A stretch of 64,000 nt of DNA from Amyelois transitella (GCF_032362555.1 NC_083506.1:5379501-5443500), one strand, 5' to 3'; shown: positions 1-41,298, counted from the first letter of the stretch. The notes: generated from the letters alone by a model not told the origin. A program made the numbers and translations.

Positions 1-3000
1 CTGTTATGAATCAGGATTATATATTAACCAGAGAATCGGTGTAACATAAGTGCCTTGAGCGTTTGGCTTAAAGTGTTGAAAGAACAACTTTGTACCTAAC
101 TAATTACTTGAAAATTGATACCATTCAACTTACGATACTTATATCAATGGTTTTAATTATTTATTAGGTAAATAAGTCATAAATAATAAAGTATTTTAAT
201 CCGGGTGTTCCTAGGATAAATTAGATTTGATATTAAATACCTAATAACGTAAAATTGTTATTTATAAAAAGTTTATTCTATAAAATTTTAAACTTTAATT
301 TACCTTAAGAGATAGTACCTAGAAATCGACCTGAGTATTAACGAAATGTTCCTAGTAATGTGCATAGCACAGCCATTGTTTTATTGGCCCAAAAAAGCAC
401 ATATAAAATTTGAAAGTGGGTTGCTATAAATGAACCACTAGGAACATTAAAATGAGTACCTATGCCAATTGTCGCCTCAGTAAGCGATATTTTCAATTCA
501 ATATGCGGATATTTTGTAGCTTGTAAATAAATGGGGTCGTGCAAATATAATGAAAGGTATCTTTTCATTCTAGGGTTTTCGGATAGGAATATTGGTATTG
601 ACAAAGATTTATGTGCCTTGTGGTAAAAAATTAATATTTATTTTAAAGATATGCAAACACCAAAACGTCTAAATTAAAATTATACAGCATTGTAAAATAA
701 AGAATAACGCTTAGCTTTTTGCTGCAAACATAGCCGGTCCTATAAGCAAATACCTTTTATTAACTCCTGTATATAATGGATAAACAACAAAAATTAGTGC
801 GAAACAAATACCAGACGCGATTGGTAGTGAGAGTATCTGTTTTACTTAACTACAAAGAACATTATAATTTTTAATTTCGAGATCTTAGGTATAGTTAGTA
901 AGTGCCTCGAATAGTAACGTATTACTCGCAATGGCGCAGTTATGTTAACTGTGTTTATTGTAAAACGATCTATCAATAACATATTGTCTGTTAATAATTT
1001 AATGAAAATTTGTTATGCTTATTTATAACGTTACTAATATACAGAAATACATGATTGAAAATAGTTGCCTTTTTACTTATCTGTAGGTATCCTCACTTTG
1101 CTTTCTTCCCTTTTTATTTCGAAACACTAGCGATCCGCCCTAGCTTCGCACGGGTGCAAAGCTGATACTAAAATATATTACAGAACGTCTTTGTATTCTC
1201 CACTTGCCCTTGAATTTTAAATGTAGGCATGAAACCACGCTCAACGATATGCTAACTCTTGAAAGAGGTCATTTGAACCGGCTGGCTGGATCCACCACAA
1301 CCGCGATGTCTTTACTTTTTAAATCTGCCTCATCTTCAAAAATATTCATTTAAATTACATGCTGTAAGGGGCAATATTATTCCATTTTAAAGCAAAATAT
1401 ACTTAAGGTAATTAATAAGACAAGGATTTATGCTGTATTGCTTATAATCGCTTCGTAAATAAGCCATTTTATCTCGTTAAAAGTAAAAAAAAATTGATTA
1501 TTGTGGGTTATCCCTAAGAGATAAACATATACAATCGCGAATTTTTTGTAGACCTTTTTCAAGTATACTTTATAATTTAGTGCATTATTTTGATCTATAG
1601 CGTTTGCAATGCAAGTGCACAAAAATGAGTTCATTTAGTAATCTTAAAATTATCAGTGGTTCTTTAATATATTAAGCATGTTATTATACATATAAACCTT
1701 CCTTCTGAATCACTCTATTTCTTAAAAAAAGACCGCATCAAAATCCGTTGTGTAGTTATAAAGATATAAGCATACATACAGGCGAGGGAAGCGACTTAGC
1801 TTTATACTATATAATGATTACACGCGTGTCCATAATGATAGACAAAATTTATGTTTTTGAATCAATAGGTATACGACTCTGTTCCGCAAGTTTTAATAGT
1901 GCATATGAAGAAATAAGAACAAACAGATTTAACATTCCATCCAATTAGCACGCTCTATTTTGTTTTCTTCATATTTATTGGAATTTGATTGATATACACT
2001 TGTTTGTTTACGAAATGATACAAGTTGTATTTTTAATAGATACATCTATTTCAGACTGAATCTTACAAAGTTTTAATAGTTGTAGTTTTCATTTCACATT
2101 TATTTTGTAAAGTTAAATTGAAAATATACACTCATAAATATGTTGAACAGTAATATGCTCAGGTTAATGTCATTGTTATATTCAAGCTTTGACTAGATTA
2201 CCTACATATAAAAGCAATTAATGTGTCATTTAATTGAATAATCTCAAAATCATAATATAATACTTCCTTAAATTACTGTCAATTTAGTAAGACTATTTAT
2301 GAAAAAGCAAAAATATATCTATGTATAAGCTAAAGGAGAGAATAAAGAACATCAAATTTCAATATTCACACAGTACACACAATGTCATATATGCGCATTA
2401 AAATTATTAAAATAGAACAATAATTGTAATACGTTCTTCCAAAATAGAAAAGCTTTGAGGTTTTTCCACAAGAATTATTTTTTGACATTTCTTGCGCATT
2501 TAGTATTATAATAGACAGTTATAAATAACAAGTACTAACAGTTTACAACTTAATTTCATTAAATTATTATCTTTTAAAAAATAAAAAGAAGATACGTACT
2601 TTTATTTGCTCTATCTGCGCACATTATTGTTCGGCAATAGCCCCACAAGATTAAATCACAAAGTAACATAGAAAATGTTAAAACGATGGGACTTCTATTA
2701 GTTATTACAAAATACAAAAGCGTTATAGAGACAGAACTCGAAATATCACAAATTATTTAAATCTTCGCACAATAATATAATGTTGGTAGTAGAAGAATAC
2801 ATTTTTCAAGTGTTTATTTTTATGCTACATAGGTGTGGCGCCCTAGAAAGTGGCGATCTTGTTATTTATGAAAGTTATCATTCAAATATTTTTGTGCACC
2901 TAAAACCTACAGCATTTTTGGTTTAGGGAAAATTTGCTGAGTCAAATGTTTATTAGTATGAAAACTGGCTCTCGGGGTTACCTGCCTGCCCAAAATGTCC

Positions 3001-4027
3001 GGTCTATCCAGTTTTTGTTATTCTTTTTATATCGTAGGATCGAGACTCACGAGGGATAACAGTTCACACAAAAGCCAATAAGCCAATTCAGTAATAGGTG
3101 ACCAAAGTTCTGAAATATGTAGGTACCCATTATATTATATCTCCAAAAACAAAATTTAATACTTTTAACCTAAATGTTAGGCTAGTCGCAGGTCTGTCCG
3201 GTCATTACGTAAACGGCAACTCTATCTCTAAGATAAGGAAAATAGGAAAACTTTAACGACCACACAAGAAATATTTTATAACTTTGGAATTTAATTGAAT
3301 GGTTTACGAACTAGTATGTATAAAACTCTGCTGTTAATTAGTGACTGATTGACAGACAAGAACAACAACAAACAAAATAATTTCAAGTTTCTAGACTTGA
3401 AATTTGCCATATATGGGCTAGGGATACACTAAGAAAGTATTTTCCGAAATTCCCAGATAAAGTTAAAATTAACTAGAAACACCATACTATTGAATATTGC
3501 GTAATTGCCGCTCTAAATATTCATATCTTTTTTCTTAATCTGTGATGCACATTATCAGGTTAAACACACGCCCTGGCTGTTTCGTTCTTTTTGTTTCTGT
3601 TTATCTTCACTTTACAATATAATGAAGTGGTAAACATTTATAACTAAATTTATTATCAATCAAATAAAAACAAGTAAAGAGGGCAAGATTTCAATAATCA
3701 CCTAACTAAACAGCCATAACAGGATTTCCAGGAAATAGAAAATAAAAAAAATAAATTACGTCACTTAATGCAAATATTTTGGCAGGGCAGTATAAAGAGA
3801 CTTCAAAATTCTACCTTTTGCTTTGCTATGACTGCACAGTCAAAATCAAAACTTTTTACTAGGTTGTGAAATCTTATTCCCTCGTTGTTCATTATGTAAA
3901 TGAATGGCAAAAATTTTACCATTGAAGAATTACAAAATATTTACTATTACAGCAGTGATATAATAATAACAATATGAAAATATATTTTTTTTACAAGGTG
4001 GGATAAACAAACACTACTTATAGGCGG
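1..4027. other. AT-rich intergenic region, no gene recognised
   Basis: About 4 kb left of the PLEKHJ1-like gene. Six-frame reading shows only short open frames without recognisable domains or splice-supported exons. It holds a Helitron-like fragment near 1127-1165 (listed separately). The 3' UTR of the minus-strand PLEKHJ1-like gene must lie at its right end; AATAAA occurs on the minus strand at 3649-3654, about 375 nt past the stop, as one possible poly(A) signal. Nothing else was seen. Confidence 0.6.
1127..1165 (-). repeat. Helitron-like repeat fragment
   Basis: A CTAG is followed by a GC-rich block resembling the conserved 3' end (read on the minus strand) of lepidopteran elements that end in CTAG after a short hairpin. 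The body to the right is too diverged to delimit. The assignment rests on resemblance to the better-preserved copies at 18849-19744 and 26111-26372. Confidence 0.35.
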
Positions 4028-6471
4028 CTAAAATTTGATGAGATCTTCACCAGATGTTTGAGGTCGCTTGTCTTCTGTATTGGGTACTTCTAGATTTTTT
4101 GGCGATACTTTACGTCGAGGGGGTACAGGAGCTTCGTCTAAGATACCGGTGGTACCCAGGAATTTGCTTTGCTCTGTTATCATTTTGCCGACATGATCCG
4201 AGTCATATCGCACACTCATCGGCGACGATTTCTTTCTAACGGGCGGACTCGGTGCTGCGCGGGAAAATGCTGGACGGTTGTCAAATATTGACGGATCTAC
4301 GTGATTTGAACTAGCAGAAAATAAAGCCGACGTCTTACTTCGCTCTAGAGCGAAGTTGTTACTTGACGCAACTTTTTCGGGAGCAGTATTTTTGTCGTCA
4401 GTGAAGAATGTAGCTTTTTTAGACTCTTTGCGAAAGTGGCGATTAGTTTGTACATCTGATTTGCTTCGTTCTAGAGTAAACCCATTAGTGTGGAGGTGGC
4501 AGCTGAAGGAGCTGGTGTTGACAGTACAGGCGGCCGCTGTAGAGAAAGGCACGGAGGGAGCCCAAAGGCAAGCGCCTTCATTCCTTGGAACTAGCAGTAA
4601 TGGATCCTGTAATATGAACAATAGCACATTAAAATAATTAAAATTTCAAAAGTAACTCAATAGGAACAGCAGTCTGTGGGCTTTCAGTTATTCCAAGTTA
4701 GGTATATGAAAATTGTGAAGGAAATTGTTTACAAAAACACAATGTATTTGTAAACCCATCATCTAAAAATTATTTATTTCTTAATTTTATTTTACTATCT
4801 GTCCGTCTGTTAAAAAATCTCATGTACTGTGATAGCTAGATAGTTGAAATTTTCATATTTCTGTTGCTGCTATAACAACAAATACTTACTAAAACAAATA
4901 ATATTTCATTTATCAAACTTGAATACCTAACTCAATTTAATAAACAGAAACAGGTAAATGCATATCATCATGTCTAACCCTTATGGGAAATATACATATA
5001 TGTATACCCATACGGGGTAAACAGAGTCACCAATCTTGGCAAAGTCTGAAAGGCCATGTTCAGCTGGATGGTATGGCTTAGTGTTGGAATTAGGATTTCT
5101 TTCTTTTTTTATTTATTTATTTATAACTCACAACTTCAGTTTTAGATTCAGAGATTCATATATTGACAAGTTTGCTAGCCCATAGTCTAAAAGAATAATA
5201 CAATGATGAATATAACAAAAATAAGCCTTTCCTTTAATTGACTTTTACAATTTGCATGGAAAGAGGGGCAGCAGATGGCACAGACTTTGTTCTCCTTCAC
5301 TATCAGGCCAGCACAGAAGCCTACATTAGATTAACCTATTTTCTTAGTTACCTATAACAACATCCATGGAAAGAGATGGAGTGGTCCTGTTCAAAAAATA
5401 CTGGGAACCAACCCCACGCATGAAATATGAACAGAATATTTTATATTCACATCAAAATAATTAAAAATATTATTATTATTGAGGGAGGCTGGCATACAAC
5501 AAACACCTGTGTAATATGTGATAATTATAAACTTACTTTGCCAGTAATAGAGAAAATTTTTGATTGCAATGTATGGAGCTGGTTTCTTAAGTATTCATAA
5601 GAGCATTCTCTTAACTTCACAACCCACTGCACTACATTATCTTCAGCTCGAGCTGCAAACAAGTGACGCTTCTCTGGTTCGTCTCTAAAAACACAAGGCT
5701 CAATTTAATTTGCACATTCAATATGACAAAAATTAAAACAAGCACAAAAATGGTATGGTGGCTCTGTAGAATGAGAATTATGAATCTGTTCATTCTCTAG
5801 GAAATATATAACTTTTTGATTAAATGTATAATAAAACCCAGAACAGAAAATCAACACCAGTTGACTCCAACTTTCAATTTTGAAATTGTTAAACAGCAAT
5901 GGTCAAAGAAATAAAAACACTCACATAAAGGATATAGAAAAAGAAAAGGGTATATTTTGCCCATGTTCCATCTGAATCGAAGAGTTTTCCATGACAAACA
6001 TACCCGCTGGGTGTTTTGTATCAAATTTACCCATTTCACTTATTTTAAAATAAAATAAATAGTTGTTGATGAGACGAAACCATCTTTCTTTAAACACTGG
6101 AAAATAAAAAAAGAAAATAAAAAAATAACATAAGAAAACTAATTGAAACAAGCAGTTTGAAAAGACTTTATACTGAAATTAAAATTACTCCACATCTATG
6201 TTATCCTTTTTGTATTGTATTGCTCTGATAACTACATTACCGTTATCAGATACTTAATTTTTAAAACTTTTCATTTTCCTGCACAGTACAGTAGTCTAGT
6301 CACAGTCTAATAATTTTGCTTGATTTCATTTTCATATTCTTTTCCAGATTTCTGAGTATTACCTGCTTGATTACGATATCCTCCATTCGAAATCTTTTTA
6401 TAGTTTAATCTTCCTTCAATAACACAAGGCTGATCGCTCATATGAGCAAGTTCACGTACGTTACACTTCAT
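4028..6471 (-). CDS. PLEKHJ1: PH-domain protein, PLEKHJ1-like, with long C-terminal tail
   Basis: Four coding exons: 6363-6471, 5925-6096, 5537-5684 and 4028-4606. All junctions are GT-AG and in phase, giving 335 aa. The start ATG at 6471 gives MKCNVREL, matching the start of vertebrate PLEKHJ1; an upstream in-frame Met is not needed. Residues about 15-135 form a pleckstrin homology domain: a strand with ERWFRL, the segment SFSISFIDEPEKRHLFAAR, and a final helix with ITGKDPL, all collinear with PLEKHJ1. PH domains usually bind phosphoinositides or proteins at membranes; the precise role of PLEKHJ1 is poorly known. Human PLEKHJ1 is about 149 aa, so residues 144-335, all from the last exon, are an extra disordered Ser/Pro-rich tail. 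It carries two LERSK repeats and two proline-basic motifs (SPPVRKK, VPPRRK) that could bind SH3 domains. Intron 3 carries a degraded repeat. Family assignment is strong; the function of the tail is inference. Confidence 0.88.
4982..5412 (-). repeat. Degraded family-A (SINE-like) repeat in PLEKHJ1 intron 3
   Basis: Read on the minus strand, the right end (5355-5412) matches the head of the family-A repeat, a GGACCACTCCATCTCTTTCC-type block. The left end (4982-5060) matches its tail with the CTGTTTACCCCG-type block. The middle is diverged and contains an A/T-rich stretch. It lies between exons 3 and 4 of the PLEKHJ1-like gene. Confidence 0.55.
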
Positions 6472-6851
6472 TTGTGGAAAATAATAAAAAGTAACTATCA
6501 TACATTTACATGTTTCGCGTCATATTTATTGTATAAATAAAAGAATATTTAGAATAAGCACTAATAGTACTCAACCTAAATGTAATAGTTATTTTATTAA
6601 GAACTTGTAATAATTTGCGTAAAAAAATATAAAATTAAATTTTCAATCACAGACACTTCATAGTTTACAATTTCAATCTGTCTTGGTTAGTTAGTGTCAC
6701 AATCACAACACAAAATCATCACTAATAGACATTGACATAAAAAATTGACTTTGACAATTAATCGTTCCAGTAACATTATTTTTATTAGCTTGCCATGGGG
6801 CCAGAAGAATACAGCCGCTATGTACCCATAACATATGAAATTGGCGTTTTT
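6472..6851. other. PLEKHJ1 5' flank, no other gene seen
   Basis: AT-rich flank containing the presumed promoter and 5' UTR of the PLEKHJ1-like gene. No recognisable core element could be fixed. Near 6830-6850 a short stretch resembles the arm of the hairpin at 8190-8236, suggesting a remnant of the mariner-associated element. Confidence 0.4.
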
Positions 6852-7045
6852 ATAAGAGTGTGAAGGGAAAGGTCGGAGTGGGAAGACCTAGACGAATGTA
6901 TCTTGATCAAATTAAGGACGTCCTGGTAAAGGGTCAGGTCAAAAGTACCCGAAATCGCCGAGCTTGCATGAAGAGAGTTATGAATGTGGATGAAGCGAAG
7001 GAAGTATGCAGAGATCGTGGCAAGTGGCAAGAGGCGTGATTTTAT
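6852..7045 (+). mobile_element. 3' fragment of RTE-clade LINE
   Basis: The translation of the plus strand matches the C-terminal end of the RTE LINE found at 61733-64000 (GRPRRMYLDQIKDVLVKGQ, then ACMKRVMNVDEAKEVCRD). A short internal deletion removes the residues before the final Lys-Glu-Ala, and the copy ends in GGCGTGATTTTATGTATG followed by TATG-like repeats. It is a dead-on-arrival 5'-truncated copy. Confidence 0.8.
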
Positions 7046-7059
7046 GTATGTATATATGT

Positions 7060-8240
7060 ATAAAAGTAATAACCATTATTATCTATGCACTTTTGCCATC
7101 TCATAGGCCAATGCCGTCTTATAGTTCATTGATCCCTTTACTAAAAAAATAATTCGGACAGCGGAATCAATAAAATCTTTGAATGTGGATTTCGACTGCC
7201 CTATCGGAGTTGATTTTTGTCCCCTTGGAAGAAATTACCCATTTTAAATTTCGAAAAAAATGGTGATCTGTTGGAACAATGCCTGGGGAGTTCGGTGGAT
7301 TTCTTAGACATTCAAATTGAAGCTCCTCTAATTTGGTAGTCGTCTGTTGTGCAGTGTGTGGTCTAGCGTTAAAGCAGCAGAGGCATGGAGCGATTGACCT
7401 GCCCCGGTTATTTAGCAACTAGCTTTTCCGTCATAGTTTGCAATTGCTGACAATAGACGTCTGCCGTAATCGTCTGGCCAGATTTGAGAAAACTGTAATA
7501 AACGACAACGGCACTTGTCCACCAAACGCTTTGAAGTAACTTTTTTTGGGTCAATTTTCGCTTGGGGCAGGATTTGGCTGACTGGCCAAGCTCCTTCCAT
7601 TTCGTATCTATATATCGATTATCGTAGAGAATCCATTTTTCATCACAGGTAATGATTTGATTTTAAAACCCTTCATTATTGTGCCAGTTAGGTAATGTAA
7701 CGCAGCAGTCGTCACGCGTTTACTCAATCGGGAGGTACCCACCTTTCAAGTTTCTTAATCTTCCCAATTTGCTTCAAATGGATTAAAATAGTTTTATCAC
7801 TAACACCGAAGCTTCAAGCTAATTCTGACGTAGTAAGCGATGGAACTGCTTCCACAATAGCCTTCAATTCTTCATTATCAACTACGGTCTCCGGCCGTCC
7901 ACAGGGCTTGTTCTGCAGGACGAAATTTCCAGAACGAAATAGTTGAAACCAATATAGCACAGTGTTTTCTTTTGCAACACGAACGCCATACACATCATTA
8001 ACTCTTCGAGCCGTTTCTGCAGCACTGGTGCCATGGTGGAACTCGTGCTCGTAAATAACGCGATATTTCAAGATTCCATTTTGTGAACCGAGTGAGGCAA
8101 ACAAAAAGTAAGAAGAAGAAAAAACCAAATAAATGACTGTTAACGTTGGAATTCCTGACCAATTAGGAGAAATTTGTGATTAAAGTGGCCAGTACAACAA
8201 AACGCCATATTATGAAATTGGCGTTTTGTTGTACTGACAT
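7060..8240 (-). pseudogene. mariner transposase pseudogene
   Basis: On the minus strand, about 8100-7814 encodes the N-terminal helix-turn-helix region of a mariner transposase (HGTSAAETARRVND, then LYWFQLFRSGNF). Further on come LKQIGKIKKLERWVP (about 7800-7735), TCDEKWILYDNR (about 7650), WW..AVVVYYSFLKSG (about 7530), and NARPHTA plus PTDHHFF (about 7350-7260). The blocks lie in different frames separated by stops and frameshifts, so the gene is dead. The first and third catalytic Asp positions of the D,D34D triad are readable, but the second, expected in HDNARPH, is replaced (CFNARPH). It abuts the LINE fragment at its left and a palindrome at 8190-8236 at its right. Confidence 0.82.
8190..8236. 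repeat. Inverted repeat at mariner edge
   Basis: Arms of 18 bp (8190-8207 and 8219-8236) are perfect reverse complements around an 11-nt loop. They lie immediately upstream of the mariner pseudogene. A related stretch occurs at about 6835-6848 on the other side, so these may be remains of the element's terminal inverted repeats or of a MITE derived from it. Confidence 0.55.
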
Positions 8241-11200
8241 ATAATTATCATATTATGATAGGACCTAATATAATAATATCAGTGGACATCGCTGCGTTCC
8301 AGCCCAATGTGGGGACACAGTTGAACGTGTCATTTAAGTCTTAGCGAGACACTGTTGGCTCTGTCTATTGGTATAGGATAAAGACGTGATTATATGCTTG
8401 TATGTTCACATATCTAGCACAAACTGTGGTGCAAGTCTCAAAGTTCCATCTTCTATTCCCAGGAGATAGATTTGGTAAAGTTGTCAGGTTTTTTTGTTGT
8501 TTTATAGCTTTCAAGAATTTCAACACAGTACAGTGAATAATTTGAGTTAAATGGAATTGTAAATAATACATACCTACTACATTCAAATTTGTATGTTTAA
8601 TAATTGTACTGATGTGATGACATTCTGTCTTGATAATTTTAAATATTAAGTTAATAATACAAATCTCAAAGAAACAAACATCAATTAAGTAATTACTCAT
8701 TTATTTTAACTTTTAGTACAAAATAAAACTAGTACACAGGGATACATCTCAAACCTAGCATTTTCAATTGTTGAATAGTCCGAGGCTTATGACAATAAGT
8801 CTTCTCATTTGTACTATTTTAGACACTATAACGTCACACAGATTAGCTCATATTCCCCATCAAAAATAAAACTAAATCAAAACTGAATAATGTAATCACT
8901 CTTCGAGTTAATCCTTCACAATTACCTTTATGCCGTAACATACTACTATCGGTACTTCAGAATCGAATTAAGCTTACTTACATTAGAAATACATAATTTT
9001 GAGGTTTGGAGCGGCATTGATGAGTTTTCAGGCACAATCAAACCATTACACTCCAATATTTAGAATACAGCAAACGACCAAGTCGCACATCTTTTATTTT
9101 ACAAATTATTATTAGGTATCAAAATATTTTGTTGAAAATGACATACATCACTATCTTCATGTCTGCAAAATTATGAACGAATAAATTGTGAATGTATTCG
9201 TTCAAAATACTAAAATACACAAAGAAAATTATTACATCGTAGTGGTCGTTTGTGCATTCTAAAGATTTATATATCAAGAGAATCCCATTCTTAAACACAG
9301 TACTCATGTTTCTAACGATAACCATTGCTCAAATTTATTAATCGACACATAATTACACATTATAATTTACATGAATTTCAATTTAAATCCTTATCTACAA
9401 TTAAATATATATTAGTGCAAATTTTGATAAAAAACATTTTAACAGCAAACAATGTAATGGGATGGGAATTATAATTACCAAGTTTCATGGTATTTTTTTT
9501 TATGGGACTTGGTATGAATTACGTATTAAAGAACTTTTTAGCTATTATCACTCATGCCCCTAAAACTTTTGTTGAATGTACAATAGCATAAACAGAAATC
9601 ATAAAAACTTTTTAAAAAAATTTTGGTTTTGCAATTTTGAAAACGGTTCACTTAAAACCGTTTTTATAATCTAATCTAGCTGTTAACTACGACTATTATA
9701 ATTACAAACATATTCCGCCGATTCTCGATGAACTATAAAAAAGGCCACTATTGGAGTATGCTTATTTCAAATTATATTACTGAGGAAAGATTTTTGAAAT
9801 TTTTAAATCGTTAACTATTTCCTAATACCTTGGCATTTTCTCAAAACATCACTAGAAAGTTCTGTTCTGATTAACAATTTTTTAACTTATTGTTTCAGAT
9901 TCACACTTTCCACAACATTAATATTCAATATTTTTACGAAGAATTTTGCGGATATTTTAACATAATTGACGAAACATGGATATGTTATTTTAAAGAAGCT
10001 TTTTGCTCATGTTTCATTGTATCTAGTCGACGAAGCATGTTATGTTGCATGTAAACCTTAGTAGCCATTTGACGAAGCGTATTGTTGATAATTGCTCTAT
10101 TTGTTCGACGTAACATGTGGCTAATAACTGGCCGACTTGTTGTTTCTCATGAGTTAACATCATAGACTAAAAACTAACTTGACGGGCCCTTATTGATAAC
10201 ATTTAATTTTTTTTAAAACCTCCAACAAAAAATTAACTGTTTCTTCATATTGAAGATCCAAAAAAATATCAATAGATTTATTTATCGATTTATTTTTGTG
10301 AAAATGAGTAATGTCATTTATCAGAACTGTGACGTCATCTCTATGACGAAGAGAAGTTAGTTGCATATAGTAATCTTGAAAATTTAATTCACCAACTGAG
10401 ATTTTCTGTGTCAACTGTCAGGAAACATTCAAAAGCATAACTTGACGAAAGATGTTATGTTTTCATTGTTTTCGTTATGATAAACATTTAAACAAAGTTT
10501 TATATAGGTAAAAAAATGTTGGAAATTTTATGTTGTTAATTGTAAGTTTATCAGATGGACGTTAATTTGTACTACCTTTTGTCATAATTTATCTTATGGT
10601 AATCCAATAAACATTATAACTGATCTACCTAAAATGTTTATAAAAAACCACTGTTAAAATCAAACTTCGTTTAAATGTAAGGACATTGTATAGACTTCAA
10701 AGGGCCGGCCCATATACTTATCTTTGGCTTGCAGTTAGTCTTTAGTCTATGGTTTAGGTACATGTTTTTATTTAAAAATAAGGCTACGTTGACAACTCTT
10801 CTGTACCTTAAATTCATAGTTGATTAACTAACGAACAATTCAGCCAATGTTCCTTCTTGAATATAACTAAATATTACATAGGTACATACTCATTGGACGT
10901 TTTTTACTATTTTAATAAGGTGTTATTGAAGAAGTGAAGACAACTATTGAAAACTAAGTTACACAGGTGTGGCTCTTTTTCTCAGTGGTCCCTATTCACT
11001 TGTTATTATTGCTATAACTTGTTAAATGAATTTAAATTACGTTGTGAACCAAGACATTATTGCATGATATTTGAAAAGGCAGTGAACAATATTTATTCTA
11101 TTACATTGTGAAACATTTTCATCATTAACTTTCATGTGAGACAAGAGGTAAACAATCAAAATTTTCAGTTTGTAATTCAGGCGCATCGCTATGGAAGCCC

Positions 11201-13426
11201 TTAATGTTATTTACATCTTGCCTCGTTCCAAAATGCATAGGATATCGTACTAGCAGTTTTGTTTCCTTTATTGATTTCATATAAGAGATGTATATTATCT
11301 AAATTTCCATAAGATTGATGGCAAGGCACGTTAGTCCATAAAATTAATCAGTTCATTTACATGCCCATTGAAAAAATAAATAGTATAATTAACTAAACTT
11401 CACAATTTAATAAACATTGCTTAGTAAAGAACAAAAATATTTTTATACCGAAAAAACAAACTAACATCAACTCTAATCCATAGTGCAACTTAAAATCTTG
11501 TTTTGTAGGACAAAAATCTCAGACCAAGTAAGTAAAACAAAATGTTTTAAATCAACTAATTAAGATTTGTAAATAATTAAATATGGAAATTCTTTAGTAG
11601 GTTGACTTAATAATATTTAAAGTCGAATCATTTATCTGTTCTTCATTCCCAATGTTAATCATAAGACAGTGTGCTACATAAATAAAAAGAGCCAGTCCAG
11701 GCACCAGACAACCAACAACTAGACTGCTCCCATCCCTTGAATTAACTATACCCGTAAACCTAATATAGACTTGAAGTTATTCCTGTTTCAACCACTGAGT
11801 GACAAATACCACAACAATCAGTATAAAAATATGGGATTTGGCACTATGTAATATATTTAAATGTAAAGATATTTTTAAAAACACAGACTATCCAAGGAAT
11901 CACTTCAAATTTATTTATTATTTTTCAATCGTATTTCAATCAGTACAAAAATACAGACCACTTTAATCAAAACACTATTTCCGATATTGTATTTATAGAA
12001 AGCAAACCAAAAATGTACTTATTTATTACAAATAGCTCGAGGTCGATTTAACGATTCGTGAGTTGTCAACCAACATCTATAACTTGTAAAATAAAAAAAT
12101 GAAAACTCGTAATCGTTATATATTTAGAAAACTCCAAAGTAGCTTCCAAACATTCATGAACTGAATGTAAAAATATGAAAAGAAAATAAAAAAAGTAGTT
12201 TTTGTTACATAAATAATTAGGCCCTAAAATGTGAAATGTAACTAGCTTCACTAAAATAGAAACTCCAAAGATTCTATTTATGAATTCTAAGTGAAAGCTG
12301 GGGTTTGAAAACAGAAGTTAATAAGTTGTATTAGATCAAACTATTAACACATGTTCGCTATTTAGAAAAAAAATGATTGTATTTTCATATTCAAAAAAGG
12401 ATCACATTTACTAACAACTATATTCTACAATTTGTCATAATTTTACACCTATATTGACTTTTCTTTACGATTTCTCATTGACCACGAGCTATTTTTGTCG
12501 TTAAGATTACTAAAACCTACTTGTAGGACCGTCTTGTATACCGGCAGCTTAACCATGTGCAGTGGCTGCAATATTATATTTAGATATTACACTACACCTC
12601 CTTGTTCTTCATAAAGACCCATAATGTTAATAAACACGTTATAGCTAAGCTAGGTATTATTTCTTTAAATCTCAAAGAAATGATTAGCATTATTCAGAGT
12701 CGTTTTTCCATAACATCATAAAACAAAAACTCATAAAACAACAAACATTCATCAAACGACCGGCGTTAAGAAAGATCCGCTGCGTCATCACCGAATAATG
12801 TATTTCAGACTCTAAGACCTAAATGAACACATGAAATACAAACCGCCGCGGCGCGAACGTTTTTCGGAGCGCCTCGACGAACCGGCGATATAACCTAACG
12901 TTAAATAATTACAAGTCTTAAACATAAAATAAACTCAGTAATATACATAATTACATTATATATTCGAAAAAATATATAACAAAAAAAAATCGACACGATC
13001 AACATATGAGGAGAGATTGGCGGCTATCGCAGCTTCAAATGAGCGTTTACGAACAGGAATAAGTATAAATTGCTAGAAAAGTTTTCAACTGTAAAACGAA
13101 AAATAAATAAATTTGTAGCGTAATAAAATTTACCGCCGTAACCTATTGTCGGAATAAACAAAGGTATGTCAAAACTGGTATCAGGAAATTTTGTTAGTTT
13201 TAATAATAAGTTCGTTTAAATCATCTCCGATACAACATGGTAAGGGTTCGAACAGGTCAAAGTCAATTCTAGCCGCGAACATTTATTCCCGCAGTCCGCC
13301 TATCCGTCTCTATTTACATAAGCATAACATTAGCGTTCCCTCGCGTCGGCAGTGTTGTATAATTCCGCTAAAGCGCCACTGCTAGCGGCGGTGCGCGAAG
13401 CGGCACACGTCGCAGCGCTAGGTGCG
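8241..13426. other. Intergenic region between PLEKHJ1 and the DOT1L 3' end
   Basis: About 5 kb of mostly AT-rich DNA. A family-A repeat tail lies near 8340-8407, and a loose series of TGACGAA-type motifs lies in 9965-10450. No domain-bearing frame was found; the 74-codon minus-strand frame at 10190-10414 is not recognisable. The right part (about 12780-13426) should hold the DOT1L 3' UTR; AATAAA is present on the minus strand at 13282-13287, about 140 nt past the DOT1L stop, as a candidate poly(A) signal. A short GC-rich patch lies at 12840-12890. Confidence 0.5.
8340..8407 (+). repeat. Family-A (SINE-like) repeat tail
   Basis: Contains the diagnostic ACTGTTGGCTCTGTCTA block followed by the ATAAAGACGTGATTATATG end shared by the whole family. 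Only the 3' part is recognisable. Confidence 0.6.

Positions 13427-41298
<27,872 letters not shown>

Noticed and set aside
10190..10414. 74-codon minus-strand open frame
   Set aside because: No recognisable domain, no splice partners and AT-rich composition; a chance frame cannot be excluded.
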